Source: Amphiduros pacificus (lineage: Eukaryota; Annelida; Polychaeta; Phyllodocida; Hesionidae). From it: a stretch of 64,000 nucleotides of DNA. The notes beneath the pieces are model-generated. The model did not search any database. It worked only from the letters and a program-made list of their open reading frames with translations, and had not been told where the DNA came from. Location: NCBI GenBank assembly GCA_949316495.1, contig OX439002.1, forward strand, positions 54,525,531-54,589,530. Direction: 5' to 3'. The position numbers and the translations under genes were made by a program. Positions 26,400 through 39,500 of the stretch are shown here, in pieces. Each line of letters begins with the position of its first letter. Position 1 is the stretch's first letter.

Positions 26400-27115
26400 A
26401 TCTCAATGTCCAACCGACATGTTTAATATTAAACATAGGTCAGGTGGCAACTTACCAGTATTTGCCTTCCATGTCGTAAGGAGGTTTTTAAATTCAATTC
26501 TAGCATATACAGGGAGCCAATGCAGTCTGTTCAGTTTCCTAGTAATATGGTCAAATTTTCTGATCCGACTTGCTACCTTTGCTGCAGAGTTCTGCATATA
26601 TTGTAGTTTTTTTTCTCCATCAGATGCAGGAAGTCCTGCAAAGAGACCATTTCCATAATCAGCAGTTTTATCGTCTAGACACTAATAGCTGAGATATTTC
26701 TGATATGGTAATGCATTTTTTGTACATCCCGATTTGTGCCTTCCCATCCATATGTTGGCCAATCGTGGCTCCAAGGTGGGTGAGATATCAGTATCACCTA
26801 TTTCAATTTTTCAAATGCCATATCTACTAGCAATGCCATACTTTTTGATAGCACAGATAAGCATTTCTGTCTTCCCATCACTGAGTTTCATCTTGGTAGT
26901 TATAAAAAAGGACCCGACTTCACTTATGCATTTTTCAGGATCCCGTCTGGAGATGGCTATTTGTTGTCTGCTTGACTGATCCCGAGATATAGATCTGAGT
27001 GTCATCAGCATAGACATGGTAGCTAAGTCCATATTTTGTGAAGGATATCAACATGTGGGGACATGTAGATGGTAGAAAGAATGGGTCCCAAGACTGACAC
27101 CTGGGATGTGCTGTA
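26400..27115 (-). mobile_element. LINE remnant (Jockey/CR1-like reverse transcriptase, 3' part)
   Basis: Read on the minus strand this is the C-terminal half of a non-LTR retrotransposon reverse transcriptase. In order it shows a decayed SVLGPIL-type motif near 27085, the catalytic box as YHVYADDTQI (YADD codons at 27001-27012), a KLSDGKTEMLI segment near 26880, a GNGLFAGLP segment near 26640, then QNSAA, RKFDHIT and LHWLPV near 26500-26600, the signature of the region beyond the palm in CR1/Rex1/Jockey-type elements. The pieces sit in at least three frames with stops, and the stretch between YADD and WLPV is somewhat short for the family, suggesting a small internal deletion. No 3' UTR or tail is identifiable. 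This is an old, dead, 5'-truncated insertion, antisense to the inferred host transcript. Confidence 0.88.
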
Positions 27116-28941
27116 TCTAAATGCTGGATCTCATAATGGCAGCAACATCTGACTTACAGGGTGGTTTTACTTTGTTGAATACTTATTTTCTGCAACTTAT
27201 GTGTAATATACTATTATCAAATGACAGCAAGCTATTATGCACACATGGGAGAATATTTGAAGAATTCAGATCTCTTCTCACCACAACATCACAATGTTTT
27301 ATGTGTCTTTGAGTTCTGCTTGGGAACAGATCTTTGTGACAAGAGTAAATACTTTCATTAATTATTTAAACACAATTAATTTATTTCCCAATATGAAAGT
27401 CCGACATGAAAAAATAGAACAACATGCAATTCAAGGAATTGAGGCATGCCGCCGCAAGATTTTAAACCAAAAACCTGATGTGTTCTGTAATGTCACAATA
27501 TATTAATTTCTTATTTCCTTTTGATTTTATACTCAAAACAGGATTAAGTGTCAGAGACTTGCTTTGTAATATTTAAGTTTTTGTTAAGAAACAGTAGTAT
27601 AATATACAACTGCAATCTGTAGGGTTCTTTGTGATCACCAATGGAAATTATCTTACGTCCTTGAGAATAGGCCAAGGAGAAACAGTTTACCTCAACAATG
27701 ACAATATGGTATCAATGTGACATCTGTTTAATGTGACATCTGTGCCATACCCCATACTGCTGACTTATTCAGGAAATTAGAAAATGAATTTAATTATTCA
27801 TCTATGAAATTATTTTCATCCATGCATATAAGTGAATAGTCTAAAGTAAATTGTGCTTGGTTGCAGTTGTTGCTCTGCGCATCTTGCAGATTAAAGGCAT
27901 ATATACCATCAATATTGATAAACAAAATATGAGACTCAAATCATGCACATGTAATTCCTCATGGTATATGAAGAGCAATGATAATTATAGATTCATGATA
28001 TCATTTAAGGTGATTTTTATGCATTGGGTGTGGCATTTTAAGTGAACAGCACAGTCGAGGATTAGCGAGGTGATACATTCTCGGGACTTTGTTCTAGCTT
28101 TGGGACGTAAACAGCATATCTGGCAAGTGTTTCTCTGAGGATATGGAAGACTGGACTCGGGGATTTAGTGGCTGTACATATGGGGAATACATGATGCTAT
28201 TGAGGATATGACTTGACTGCTTAAGCATTGTGAAATATATTAGAAATGACAGCAAGCTAAGATCAATGATGATGATGATGCCTGAAGGGACTCTAGAGGG
28301 CGCTACTTGTGATACCAGACTGAGGCTCTTGCCTCTGACACAGTGCTGACATCCGGGATGATTACATCCACCCTAAGAACCGTGACTGCACATAGCAATA
28401 AATTCATAACAACATCATGTCTGACATCCTTTTTATGCTCTTTGTGGACGAGAAGAATAGTTTTATCTCCATTTTATTTTTTTTGTCTGATCATATTTAT
28501 GCAGACTTTTATGAAGAGTGCTCAAGAGTTGTTTGACCTGTGGACGTTGGCTGACTAGAGATAACGATGGGGTTGCCAATGATGCACGTTTGCATTGTGT
28601 TGGTTAAACACGGCTCCATCTTCTGTCCTGACCTCATCACACATGGAGAAGTCCCCAGTCGGGAAGGTCAACACTCTCAGTGGTATTATTGAATTTGCCA
28701 TGCCACATACTTGTAGGAAAAGGTGATGAACATGTTTTAGATATCAGGCTTGATTTGTGCAAGTGCTCTTATATTGATTAAATGTGAATATGCCAGATAA
28801 GCAGTGTGGGGGAGACAATGTTCTGACTTCCGGTGCATCTCCTAATATACCAGCTCAGCTCGCCTCGGCAGAAATATCATCTTATAACAAATGAGTAATA
28901 CAATCTGCGTGGAACAGAAAACTTCCTGCCAGATGCACCAC
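27116..28941. other. Non-coding
   Basis: 27116-28060 is AT-rich; 28060-28900 is more balanced and includes a CTCF-like core (28294-28303). No exon is recognised. Confidence 0.5.
28294..28303 (+). promoter_or_regulatory. CTCF-like core TAGAGGGCGC
   Basis: Matches all ten positions of the CTCF core YAGRKGGCRS, within ACTCTAGAGGGCGCTA. The upstream CCAS part of the full motif is not matched. CTCF is conserved across Bilateria; binding here is inferred. Confidence 0.3.
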
Positions 28942-28942
28942 T

Positions 28943-28990
28943 CACAGTTGAATGATGATAATGATGATAATAATAATGATGAGGGTGATG

Positions 28991-29039
<49 letters not shown>

Positions 29040-29169
29040 TAATAATGATAATGATATTAATTCAAATCACAGTTGAATGATGATAATAATAATGATGATA
29101 ATGATGATGATGATAGGAATGATGATGATGATGATGATGATTATAATAATAATAATTATATTAATAATA
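28943..29169. repeat. Compound AAT/GAT microsatellite, internally duplicated
   Basis: Runs of AAT, GAT and mixed units. The non-repetitive word CACAGTTGAATGATGATAAT occurs at both 28943 and 29068, so a segment of about 125 bp including its microsatellite has been duplicated in tandem. Open frames here are repeat artefacts. Confidence 0.93.
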
Positions 29170-30551
29170 AAGCACTCTTTCAGACAGTGCCTGTTGAATT
29201 GGTATTTTCAGTTTTCAACCCTATGGATATCTTTTATTACTAGTAATAAAAGGTTATCGCACTTTCTTTTAAATGCACTTAATGTTGTGAGTCGAAAGGG
29301 ATAAGTCATATCTGAACCACAGCTATCAAGAAATATGTCATTTATATGTTACTTTTATGATGTCCTTTGGTCAAAAATGGCTGTCAGATGATTGGGCACT
29401 TAACTTTTATGTATTGGTTCTGAACATAAATGCTCAATGTGCGAATGAATCTTCTCCAGGGTGTATTATGAGAAGTAAATGACAGTTTTGGTGATTTCTC
29501 TCAATTATTTGTTATCCTCAATTGGTTCAGAATGATTTAGGGAATCACTGGCGTTTTTGTTTAAAACTGAGTGACACTAAAAAAAATGGAAAGCTTGCTG
29601 CAGATTTGAATACTCAAGTAATAAAGAAACATCCAATATTTAAATGAAGTGATATTCAAAAAAAGACATTATTTATTATCATCCAACTTTTTTTATCAGC
29701 TTTTGATTTAAGTTATTTTCTGTCCGATTATGTCAGTTTAAACATTAATGTGTTGTAATTTCTCAGTGGAAATGAAAATATTTGATGAAAAACAAATGAG
29801 ATGAGTATTGGTTCTGCCTGGACACTATTTCCGGCAAGGAAACAAAGATACCAATCTATTTGGAGAAATGTTGTATGTTTAGTTATTTATTATATGAGAT
29901 TTTCTGTCCACTAGTGCCACAGGAAATGGGCCAAGGTTGCGGAAATCAAAGTCTTTGCATGCAGATCTACTGCTAGAGACTTTCTATAGACCTGTGTGGT
30001 GAATTAAGGCATTATTTCTGGAGCTTTGGGATGAAGATTTACCAACCTCAGGAGGTATCACTGAAAATGCAGGTGTAGATAAAAGATGAAGATGAAGGCA
30101 TAACAGAAGGGCGAACCCATAATGGAAAAAGTAGGGCACAGTAGCTGAAGCTTAAGATAACCTGGATGGGGGCAGATGTGTGGCCCATTATATGGATAGG
30201 CAAGTGGCAAATGATTCTGCCAGCCATTAACATAAGATAGAGAAGTGACGGAGAGAAAGGCAGGTTTGTGTGAAAGGCTGGGGTCAGCCCTGGTGCAACT
30301 GCTGAAGCCTTGATGCTCACATGCTGAAAAGAAGGAGAGCGTGATAAAAAGATGCAAGGAATGAATAAAAACATGAACATAAAGAGCAAAACTTGGCACA
30401 ATTCCTGGATGGGTGCAATTTTATTCATAAAAATACATATCAGTGAGTTGTGAAATGGATATAGATGTTAATAGACTCAAATGGGATTAGTGAAATAATT
30501 TTATTTGCATTACAGAATTTTTAAAGTCACAAACTTAAATGATTAACTTTT
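29170..30551. other. Non-coding
   Basis: AT-rich to about 30000, then a balanced patch (30010-30430) with minus-strand frames of 113 and 126 codons that lack known domains. Nothing else is recognised. Confidence 0.5.
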
Positions 30552-30635
30552 TACACACACACACACATACACACACACACAAAAAAAAACAAAAAAAAAA
30601 CACAAACACACACAAAAACACAAACACACACAAAA
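30552..30635. repeat. CA microsatellite with A-rich interruptions
   Basis: CA repeats with two A-runs and CAAA interruptions. Confidence 0.95.
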
Positions 30636-33600
30636 TATGATCAGCTTCATCTTGTTTGAAAAAAAATATATAATTTCCCAGATATAATATCTGCAAAAGG
30701 CTTTGAAATGTTTCAGAGATATGTCTAGTAAGCTTTCTTGGATGTTTTTTTTAAGCATTTTTGCTGGCAGTGGAATTAGCTTAATATCTTTGAATGCATC
30801 TTTGAAAGGAGAGTGGAAAATCGGGCTTCCATCGATCATTTGAAGAGAACTTATCGGTCAGTGCTCTATGGCAAGGCTGGGATAATATTAGAGCTTAGCT
30901 CTGACCTACATATAGATGACTGCCACGTTTCTCCATCCCACGTGGCTTCAGGAGCAAAATAGGTTAGGGATTTGGGCTCCAGTGGCAAAATGGAAGGATT
31001 TGGGGTGGAGCAAAGGCTTACCTAAGATTTCCGCTGTGGTTGCGATAGGAAGCTGCAACAAGCAATAGAATGAACATCCAAATAAGCATTGTGTTGTGCA
31101 AATTCCCACGGTGCCTGTCCGACTGAGCAAATATATCTAGAGAAATGGCAATATGGGTCGTTACCTGAAGCAAGGGTGTAAATTCTATATTGCACATAGA
31201 GCATTGTTTTATGCTACATATGGATAAAATCTATTTAGTCTTTTTCACTGGTCAGGTATCGAGTATGAATTGGTAATAAAATATACTGTGCATTGTTGCA
31301 ACTAGAGGAGGAAGGTATTTCTTGGCCAGATTATGGATCATTATGGCTCATCATGTGAGTCAGCCAGATAGGAATAAGAGAGTTATTGCCAGACTTGGAC
31401 TAAATGCAACAATGTGGAATTTAGAAGTGATCCATCTCATTTGATTCTGATCTATGAGCTAATCTCTGTTTGACCGTGTACAGGTCAGAGGTCACGATGC
31501 TTGTGAATATAAAATGGTCATCAAAATGCAACATTGATGGCAAGGTAGAACTTGCGTCACAAAATTGTGACAATAAAAGCAGGATGGGCAGTCGTTAATC
31601 AGGGGGTTATGCCTTTCTCACAGTCCTATCTTGCTGATTGAATGTCTCGTAAATTTGCATATGGCCCCCTCGATGTAGAGGACGTTTTGATTGGCCGGGA
31701 GAGAGGTGAGGTCAGTGCCTGCTGCGTTGCAAGGTGTCCTGCAGATTGGCCCAATGTCACACCCGAGTCTTTTCATTAGCCTTGCAGGGTTTTCATTAGG
31801 TGCCACACAGTTAAACCTGTCTCCTTCATTACTGCATAAAAATAAATGATATGTGTATAAAAGTGAAGACAGACTACGATTACGCGGAACATGGTATTGA
31901 AAGAATGTAAAAAAGGTAACTGAGTAGGTATAGGTGAAGACCTAGCCGTGTTAACAATCTTGCATCTGCCATAGTCATATGGCAGGGTTCACTCATAAAT
32001 CTGCAAAATACACCTTCTTTGTTTCCCCCTCTGATGCTTTTATGGCAAGCTAGGCTCTGCGGCAGGAAAAATGAGTTGTAAAAATGTTTGATGAAGGAGA
32101 ATGATGTCGTCAGGGCCAGAGAGTTGACGGCAACAGTTGCCATGGCAAACTCTCCAAACTTCTTGTGGATTATATAGCACTCAAAACCTGCAAGCAAGTT
32201 GTAGTTCACATAGATGTTTGTATGTATGTGAAGTTTTGTGTTTTTTTGGGGTACATTACTTATTTATGGTATAATTCATCCCTTTGTGTATCACAAGAAC
32301 CATTTTGAAAATATGATTATACGCCATCGGAATAGCAGGGAATGGATCGAGAAAATATAATTTTTGGAAGAAAAGGAGAGAATTAGTACCAACATGAAAG
32401 TTAAATAGATAACTGGAATAATCAATTGTTGAACTGTGAAATTTCACCTTTATGCTGTAGATTAATGCAAGTGTGACCATTTTATCTGAGAGAACCAATC
32501 AGTCTAGAATAGGAACATGTTTAATCCCCGGGGTTTAATCTCAAGAAATAATTGTCACATTGCAGTGATAATCTTAAAATATATACACCATTGAAGGAAT
32601 TAATGTTTTGCATGTCAGTACATTGTGATAGAATTGTGATAATCTCTATGTTGATACATTGTGATTGATGGACACAATATTTATGACTGTGATATAAAAC
32701 ATTCAACTCTTAAGCCATTGACAAGGTTTGCTGAAGTATGGTATGATAAATGCATTAGTATCAATGAGGAACATTGTCATGTGTTATGCCATCTGTCACT
32801 GCACATGAATTTTTTGCTTGCGTTTAGCAAGTATGATAGCCCAGTCCTAGAACTAATTCTCTTTTGAGAGTCTGGTGGTAGTCTTTTACATACAATATGC
32901 ACATGGGATATTGGTCATAAAGCAAGATAGATTAGTGTCGTTATGCAAGGATTATCCGAGCATTGTCTGAGTGTGATGTAACTTTCACATTGGAGACGGC
33001 AAAGGTATTAAGAGAATTTACAAATGCTGTTATTAATTCTCATCAGTCACAACATTCACAGAGACGTGCATCTTCCGTGAACAATAATGGCCTGAAATCA
33101 GTCGACAAAATGGAGAGAACAGTGCCTGGGAAGTAGTGATAGTATGCAAAGGCGGCAAGCTGGAAATGTAAACAGCATATATGTCCTATTGTGAGCTTGG
33201 ATCTTTGAAAAATGAGGCATTATGCTTTGTCAAATATTTTATATGTGATTGGTGGTGTGAAGAAGAAGTATGAATTAAGTCAGTGTTTTGAGTTTGAGAA
33301 AGATGACAGGTGGAAAGATTTGAAATTGTTTTGATTTTCATAAATCATCATTAATCACTTTTGTTGAGCAATCAATCCTCAAATAGATATGAAAGCAAAT
33401 GATAAAGAGAAATATGAAAACGGCAGTGAACTGTAAACATTGAGCTGGCATCAGACTGGAGACCAATTGGCGACCACATGTCCACCAAGTAGAACCAAAA
33501 AAAAAAAAAATAGTACCACCTGCATGCTTCACATGGAAACCCTATTACTGACCATAGTAGCATTGGCGGCCAGGGTCAGACTCGGGGTATGTGCTCTCAC

Positions 33601-34680
33601 CAGCTGCACGTCTAACAGCCTATGTATTTTGCATGATATCATTCTATGTTAAATACCCGCGGCTGCAATTGGCAGACAGGGTTTCATGTTTTCTCGAGAC
33701 GTGGTGGAGATTTTCACATGTACCTAAGTGCCAGGATGTATCCACCAGCCCCATCAGTATGCCAAGGCGAGGCCCATATATGGTGGGTGACCTTTTATCA
33801 GAGTGAGGCTATATCAACAGCATGAGCCCCCTACTAAAACTGTCACCGACCAGTAAAGAGTTAAAATATGTGTGCTATCTCTGTGAGAACAGCCCAATTA
33901 GAAGGCATTCTGGGATTTTAACATCAAAAACATACTGTCAATGTCATCTCTATGGAAATATTGGAAGCGATTTATGAGAATTTACCATAGGAAGTTTAAT
34001 GTGTTACCAGCGCCTCGTCATATATCAAAGAATGTAGTGATGCCGCATCAACACGGGCCGTCAATTTCAACCAAGATGGCTTGAAATTAAGACGACTTCA
34101 TTTGACAGGGATGGGACAATATATGTGGCTGTAATGGACTCCTCCCATTAAAACACTCAATAATGGAAATAAAAAGGCAGCTTGTCTAGTTTTACTAATG
34201 AATATATCCATCAATGATATAAAATTATATGCACATGGGACATATTTGTGTTATGTCTGTAGATATATTATGAATAGAGTGAATAATTTTCTGACTATGT
34301 GGCATACTGCCTTTGAGATTGTAAGGTTTCATGAATCATTTTACACTTTGGCAGTCGTCAGATAAATGACAGCAATAGTCTTGAGAAAGATAAACAGGAT
34401 ATATTTGATTGACAGGGATATGAACTCTCTCAATTGACCTTTAAATACTGAAATATTTATACAATGTTTCTGAAGAATTGAGTGTAAAAACGGGATTAAA
34501 TTGAGTGAAGTAAACCCAGTTTCACATTTCATTTAATGTTAGTCTAGTTTATTTTACTATCTTCGATGATTCGGATTGATTTTCTGTTTATCTCAAAGTT
34601 TGCTTACAATATAACTTTACATCTCACATGGACAATATTAAAAGAAAAATGATATTCCAATGTGTTTATATAGATAGTGA
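30636..34680. other. Mixed non-coding with balanced patches
   Basis: Balanced, repeat-poor patches lie at about 31440-31830, 31900-32180 and 33400-33830, with AT-rich sequence between. Contains a perfect DR1 (31482-31494), a near-palindrome TTAATCCCCGGGGTTTAA (32521-32538, one mismatched pair, with TAATCC/GATTAAA homeodomain-like words) and a run of 13 A at about 33498. No exon is recognised. Confidence 0.5.
31482..31494 (+). promoter_or_regulatory. Perfect DR1 nuclear-receptor element
   Basis: AGGTCAGAGGTCA is two perfect AGGTCA half-sites in direct orientation with one spacer base, the canonical site of HNF4, COUP-TF/Seven-up and RXR dimers. The match is seen; binding is inferred. Confidence 0.4.
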
Positions 34681-34712
34681 AATATATATATATATATATA
34701 ATATATAAATAT
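34681..34712. repeat. TA microsatellite
   Basis: Nearly pure AT dinucleotide run just before the CpG-rich block. Confidence 0.9.
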
Positions 34713-34739
34713 ATGTGGATGGAAGAATATGATATGATG

Positions 34740-35560
34740 ACAACACCAGGTTCGTTCTTTAGGAGTGGCAATGAGGGTACATTTCAAGAACAGTTTGCAG
34801 CAAATTGCGATGCCATGGGGGGACTTTGTAAGCCATGATAGGATTAGACCTAGATTTACGTTCTTCATCAAATTTGGCAATCAAAGCAAGCATAATTCTG
34901 TGGGCAACATTAGGCTGGGGAGCAGAGTCATGTGTGCGTCATGTGTGGGCACTGAGGCAGGGAATGCAATATTACACAGTGACATTGGCACGGCGATAAT
35001 GCCCCACACAGCAGGTAATAATACCCAGCTTACGGTACCTCCGAGGAACGGACGGAGGAACGCCGACGCCGCCTCCCGAGGCATCGCAGCCACACACCAC
35101 AATGCAGACAACCCAGCAGTGTCACCCACCCCACCAGCCCGTCTGCCTCCTTCCATAATAGGCCCTCTACTCTCACCATCATCATGTCGTGAATACCAAA
35201 TTAATTTCATAAATCCCGTCTCATCGCCGAGAAGTCGGTGGAGTGGAATGGCATAAAAAGCAAACATTCCAGCCAGAATAATAGCAGAGGGTCGGCACAG
35301 AAGGAGGAGGAGGCCTGCTTTGCCGCACAGTGTCTTTGTTAAAGATTTGTGGTAGAATATTGCGCCTCTCCAGTTGATTCTCCACCGCTGGTTACTGCTG
35401 GGAGTTGCCACGGATGGAGGGTGGAGAGGAGACTTCTGAGTGCTCACTCTCCACAAATTCTGCATCGCCAGAGAGGCACAAATTATGATATCATTTTCAA
35501 AACAGTACGGAGCGGCAGAGATTCATACGCGGTGAAAAATGACGAGTGAAGGCTCTTGTC
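34740..35560. other. CpG-rich, balanced block; candidate regulatory island
   Basis: The most GC-balanced block in the window. About ten CpGs fall within 35034-35090, against very sparse CpG nearby. It holds the longest non-repetitive open frame, 194 codons on the minus strand (34881-35465), overlapped by 163 codons on + (34765-35256). Neither has a recognisable domain, and both may be open only because GC-rich sequence has few stops. It could be an enhancer, a CpG-rich promoter or a diverged exon. I favour regulatory DNA. Confidence 0.4.
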
Positions 35561-36500
35561 TGTGTTACAGAAAAAGTGGCAAGCAACGATGATATATTTG
35601 GATGTGGTGTAAGATAATAGTGAATTGTAATGCATTAATGCTTTCTCCCACGTGTAAATCCTCCATTAATTACGTATATACACATTGACTTTGTGAAGAG
35701 AACATCGTAACTTTAATCTTCAATGTATTTTATGCTAAGAAGCCAGTCATTGTGAAACAGTGTTTTGGCTTGCATAATGCAAACTTAATTTCCATAGTTA
35801 TATTGGGATCAAAAGAGTTTACACAGACTGTATTAAGAGTGTAAATGAGAAAATTACTGATGCTAGGCAGCTTATAACCACCGATTCCTTGTCCACAGAA
35901 ACTTGCGGGGCATTCATCCACTCCGTAAAAGGATTTAATAGGAAATTAATGGAACTACGAGTTGAAAATGGTCTCGTGAATATTTACATAGAAGGGTAAT
36001 GTTGAACAATATTGTTAGATGGCAGACTGTGAGCATAGCCGCATTGATCTAAACCAATTTAGATAGACTCATCTTTTTTGTAAGCAAAGATCAAAGTGGT
36101 TCAATGCAATCATGTATTTATATGGATTCAAGATGAGACATGATGCGGTGTTGTGGATAAATATGATACGTGCCAAATTGTTTTGGTAATTTAATAGGCA
36201 TCAGCCTGGAGGGAAATATAGATTTTGATGTACATTTTTGCTTGTCAGATCTATATATTTCATAGCATCAACAAGAATTGACCTTTTTTGCTTGATGGCA
36301 TGATTAACCATGACATAATAATGATATTAAAATCATAATGATAAATTGCCAAGCTCAATAATGATGTTTCTATTCTGTCCAGGATTTCATAAGTCACTCG
36401 TCAAATTATTCAGAAGTCAGCCGTTCAAGCTTTATAGAATTCTCAGATGTTTAAAACTTCTGGTATTTTGCCGAATATGGTGTTGTGATGTAAACTTATG
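35561..36500. other. AT-rich non-coding
   Basis: Nothing recognised; sequence leads into the second ratchet site. Confidence 0.55.
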
Positions 36501-36574
36501 ATGTTCTTTCTTTACTTGCAGGTATGTATTCTGAATGTCGAGATATCGGTGTGTAAGCTTTGTCAATAGTAAGT
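36501..36574 (+). promoter_or_regulatory. Candidate recursive splice site 2 with micro-exon
   Basis: A pyrimidine tract (36504-36517) ends in TTGCAG at 36521 and is joined directly to GTATGTA (36522-36528). A plausible branch sequence, CTTATGA, lies about 25 nt upstream. Two downstream donors follow: GTAAGC at 36553 and GTAAGT at 36569, giving possible exons of 31 or 47 nt. Layout and core heptamer match the sites at 4699 and 55326. Confidence 0.6.
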
Positions 36575-39500
36575 ACCATTCATTTTCCTGCATATCAACT
36601 CCCGACTCGCAACTTTTGACAGAAAGACTCCAAAGTTTTAGCCAGAAGTTGCATACATGAGCACGATATGCCCTTATGTAGCATGTCGGCGAGGATTTTA
36701 TTCAGGAGCGGATTTCCTCTCGAGACCTGACAGGAAATTAGAACTTCGCATAAGTTTTATAAAGATTGATGATAGTCAGAAAGGGATTACTGGTCCTGTG
36801 TTACTGGAGGGTCAGATCAAATGTGGCGTGATCAGTTTCTGAATTCATTGATCTTTCAACAAACCCGATAAAAGTGGTATTATAAAGAAATTGTGGATTT
36901 GAATATGAATGATATGGTTCAAATAAAAAAAAAAGGTCACTGAAGATGTGGGCAATTTTTATTGAAAAATATCACTTCAACAGCGTCATTGACTTGAATA
37001 AAGATGTGGTGATTGTTGCCTTAGGAGAGAACAAAGGTCTGGAGCCAAGCTATGCCAATTATCACACAGATATGACACAAAAGCACGTGTTATCACAGAG
37101 AAACTGGAAATATTGTCAGTTTGCTTGATAATGCTGCAGATCTAAATGCCCTTTTTGCTAGAATCTCTGAGAATAGAGAAGGAAAGACCTGAGGGAACTG
37201 AGAATAAGTTGGAGGTCATCCAAATTTTGACCATTCTTAGAGGGGGGGATTTTCATTTATTTTACCAATTTACCTGCTTTAATCAAGTTAGGATTGATAA
37301 GTGAATGTTAGAAATAGCCATGGATATTGGCATGCGGAAGATGTGCCCATCTGTCCCCAGTCTTAATGATAGAGTATATTAATGCTGAGTAATCCTCTGC
37401 TTTATGTATGTCACCTACAGCTCAGGGTATCATATCTCAAAGACTTGTCTCATGTCATTAACATGTTAATAGGGTTATACACAGGATATGATTTTCTCTC
37501 ATGCACTAATCTGGCTGGATGTTTTCCTAGAGTCTTTGATATATAAAGACTTACAGAAAGGTCATTTCCTTGCAATCTGTTTAACGATACATACATTTCA
37601 GACGAGATTGTGTGATGTGTGGCTCACATTTTTTCACAAATGTTTTTCTCGATTTCCACACACTTTTCATCACATCCATTATGGCCTAGGTAGCAAGGAC
37701 ATTTTTTTTACGTTTTAAAAGTTGAATTTAATATATTGTTTGCCTGCTTAATGAGATGGCGAACCATGCCGTGATAATGTCTCATCAAATTTAATTATTG
37801 GGACTAAAGTGTCTTCACATATCTGATATCTGAAATCTATGTATTAAATTTGAATGCTTGACGAGATAAATGTTGATTGTAGTGTTTGCATCAGAAGTAA
37901 TCAGGGAAAATGCGGACAAATCTACATGCAGCAACAGGCAGTTTTTCATTAACTTAATGGGTGGCAGTCAGAACAGGCTTCTGAAATTGAGTCTTTTGGG
38001 ATACTCTCTAAATGCTGATAAGACTTGAAAAATAATTTAGAAACACCATATTTATTATCCATTATAAATTTTGTCATTACAAGAGTCTGGTGCGGAATGG
38101 CTTGCGCATGTTTTTGGTAATAAACAGTCGAACAATTAGGATGTATTGAGATATAGAACATTATTCCCCTGCATAAATAGTATTTGATTAACAGAGCAAA
38201 CAAAAAAATCTGAAAAAAGTGTGGTAGTTTAAACTTTTTATATCAACATTAAATACATACTAATCATCATAAATGGTGCCCTTGATTTTGTTGGTATATA
38301 AATAATGTTTTTTTTTTTTTTTTTTTGTGACAAGTTTCATAATGAGGAAATGGCCTACTTATACCAGAGGGCAGAGATGTGGTAATTTAGGTGCACCATT
38401 TCACCATGTCTTTGTCATTTTGTTGTAACAGCAGTGCCACAAAGAATGAAGAGAACAGCACCATACCCTGGTGTTTTTTTGCATTAATTATGATGAAATG
38501 TGCTTTTTATGAGACCACCTTAAGACATCAGCTTTTAAACAAATTTCAGTGAGTGCAGATGACGACGCTGCTTCAGCGACTCGGCTTTTTCATTACCCAC
38601 AAAAGCAACAAGCCATCTCTCTGACTCTTCTTTTCAGTGCTTTTTATTTTGAATTACCAAACTTGCAATAGATCGTTGAGCAATCTGGGGCGCAAATGTG
38701 GATTTGAGTGGCAATAAGTTGAGGCAGTTTACGGGTTGGACTGGCGGTGCGGAATCAGATATAGGTGTATGTGTATGTAGGCGATCACAGCAATGGGTGG
38801 TCGACAATATGGACCCACTATTTAATGGTTTCATTAACGGTGGTTACCTCTAAAAAGTCATTTAGATGCTGCTCGGTGCAATTTGCTCATGGTTTAGAAA
38901 TGCGTTTATCACAGAGCGAGTATTGATCAGTTGACAAACGAGACTGGATATCCTAGCTCGCTTAGATTGGGGAATTTAGGTTCAGACTACAAATATCCCT
39001 GACATTTACATGTTTGGCCCGTAGCCCCCTACCGTATGCCCTCGCCCATCGCCAGCACGACAGACTAGATAGGTAGGAGAGAGTGCAGGCAGAACGTAAT
39101 GGGACAATACTGACCAGTAACAATGCCACACTCTCGCGACCTATTGTTAGGGAATCCGGGTAGAGACGCGTGGTCGGTACATGGCAGGACACAGCCAGCT
39201 CATATAATCATGATCTATTCACAGGAGGTTTCCTAACACAAAGAACTACATATCCAACATGGCATTGGCCCTTTAGGGAACAAAACACTTTATTCTGACG
39301 CCTTTCAAAAGACCTTCAATGATTCTGTGATTAGATAAGCGAGAAGATATTCAATTTCACTGCGCGGAAAGCAAAGGTTTTTTTTTTATTGTGCAGCTGA
39401 AATTTCCATTTCCTAGAAAATTACACAAAAAACATTTCAGCCATTTATCATTCTCAAATTATATGTTTTTTTCTGTCTGGAAGTTGAAATGACCAAAATG

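Noticed and set aside
28891-29304. Poly-Asn/Asp and poly-Met/Ile frames
   Set aside because: Translation of the AAT/GAT microsatellite.
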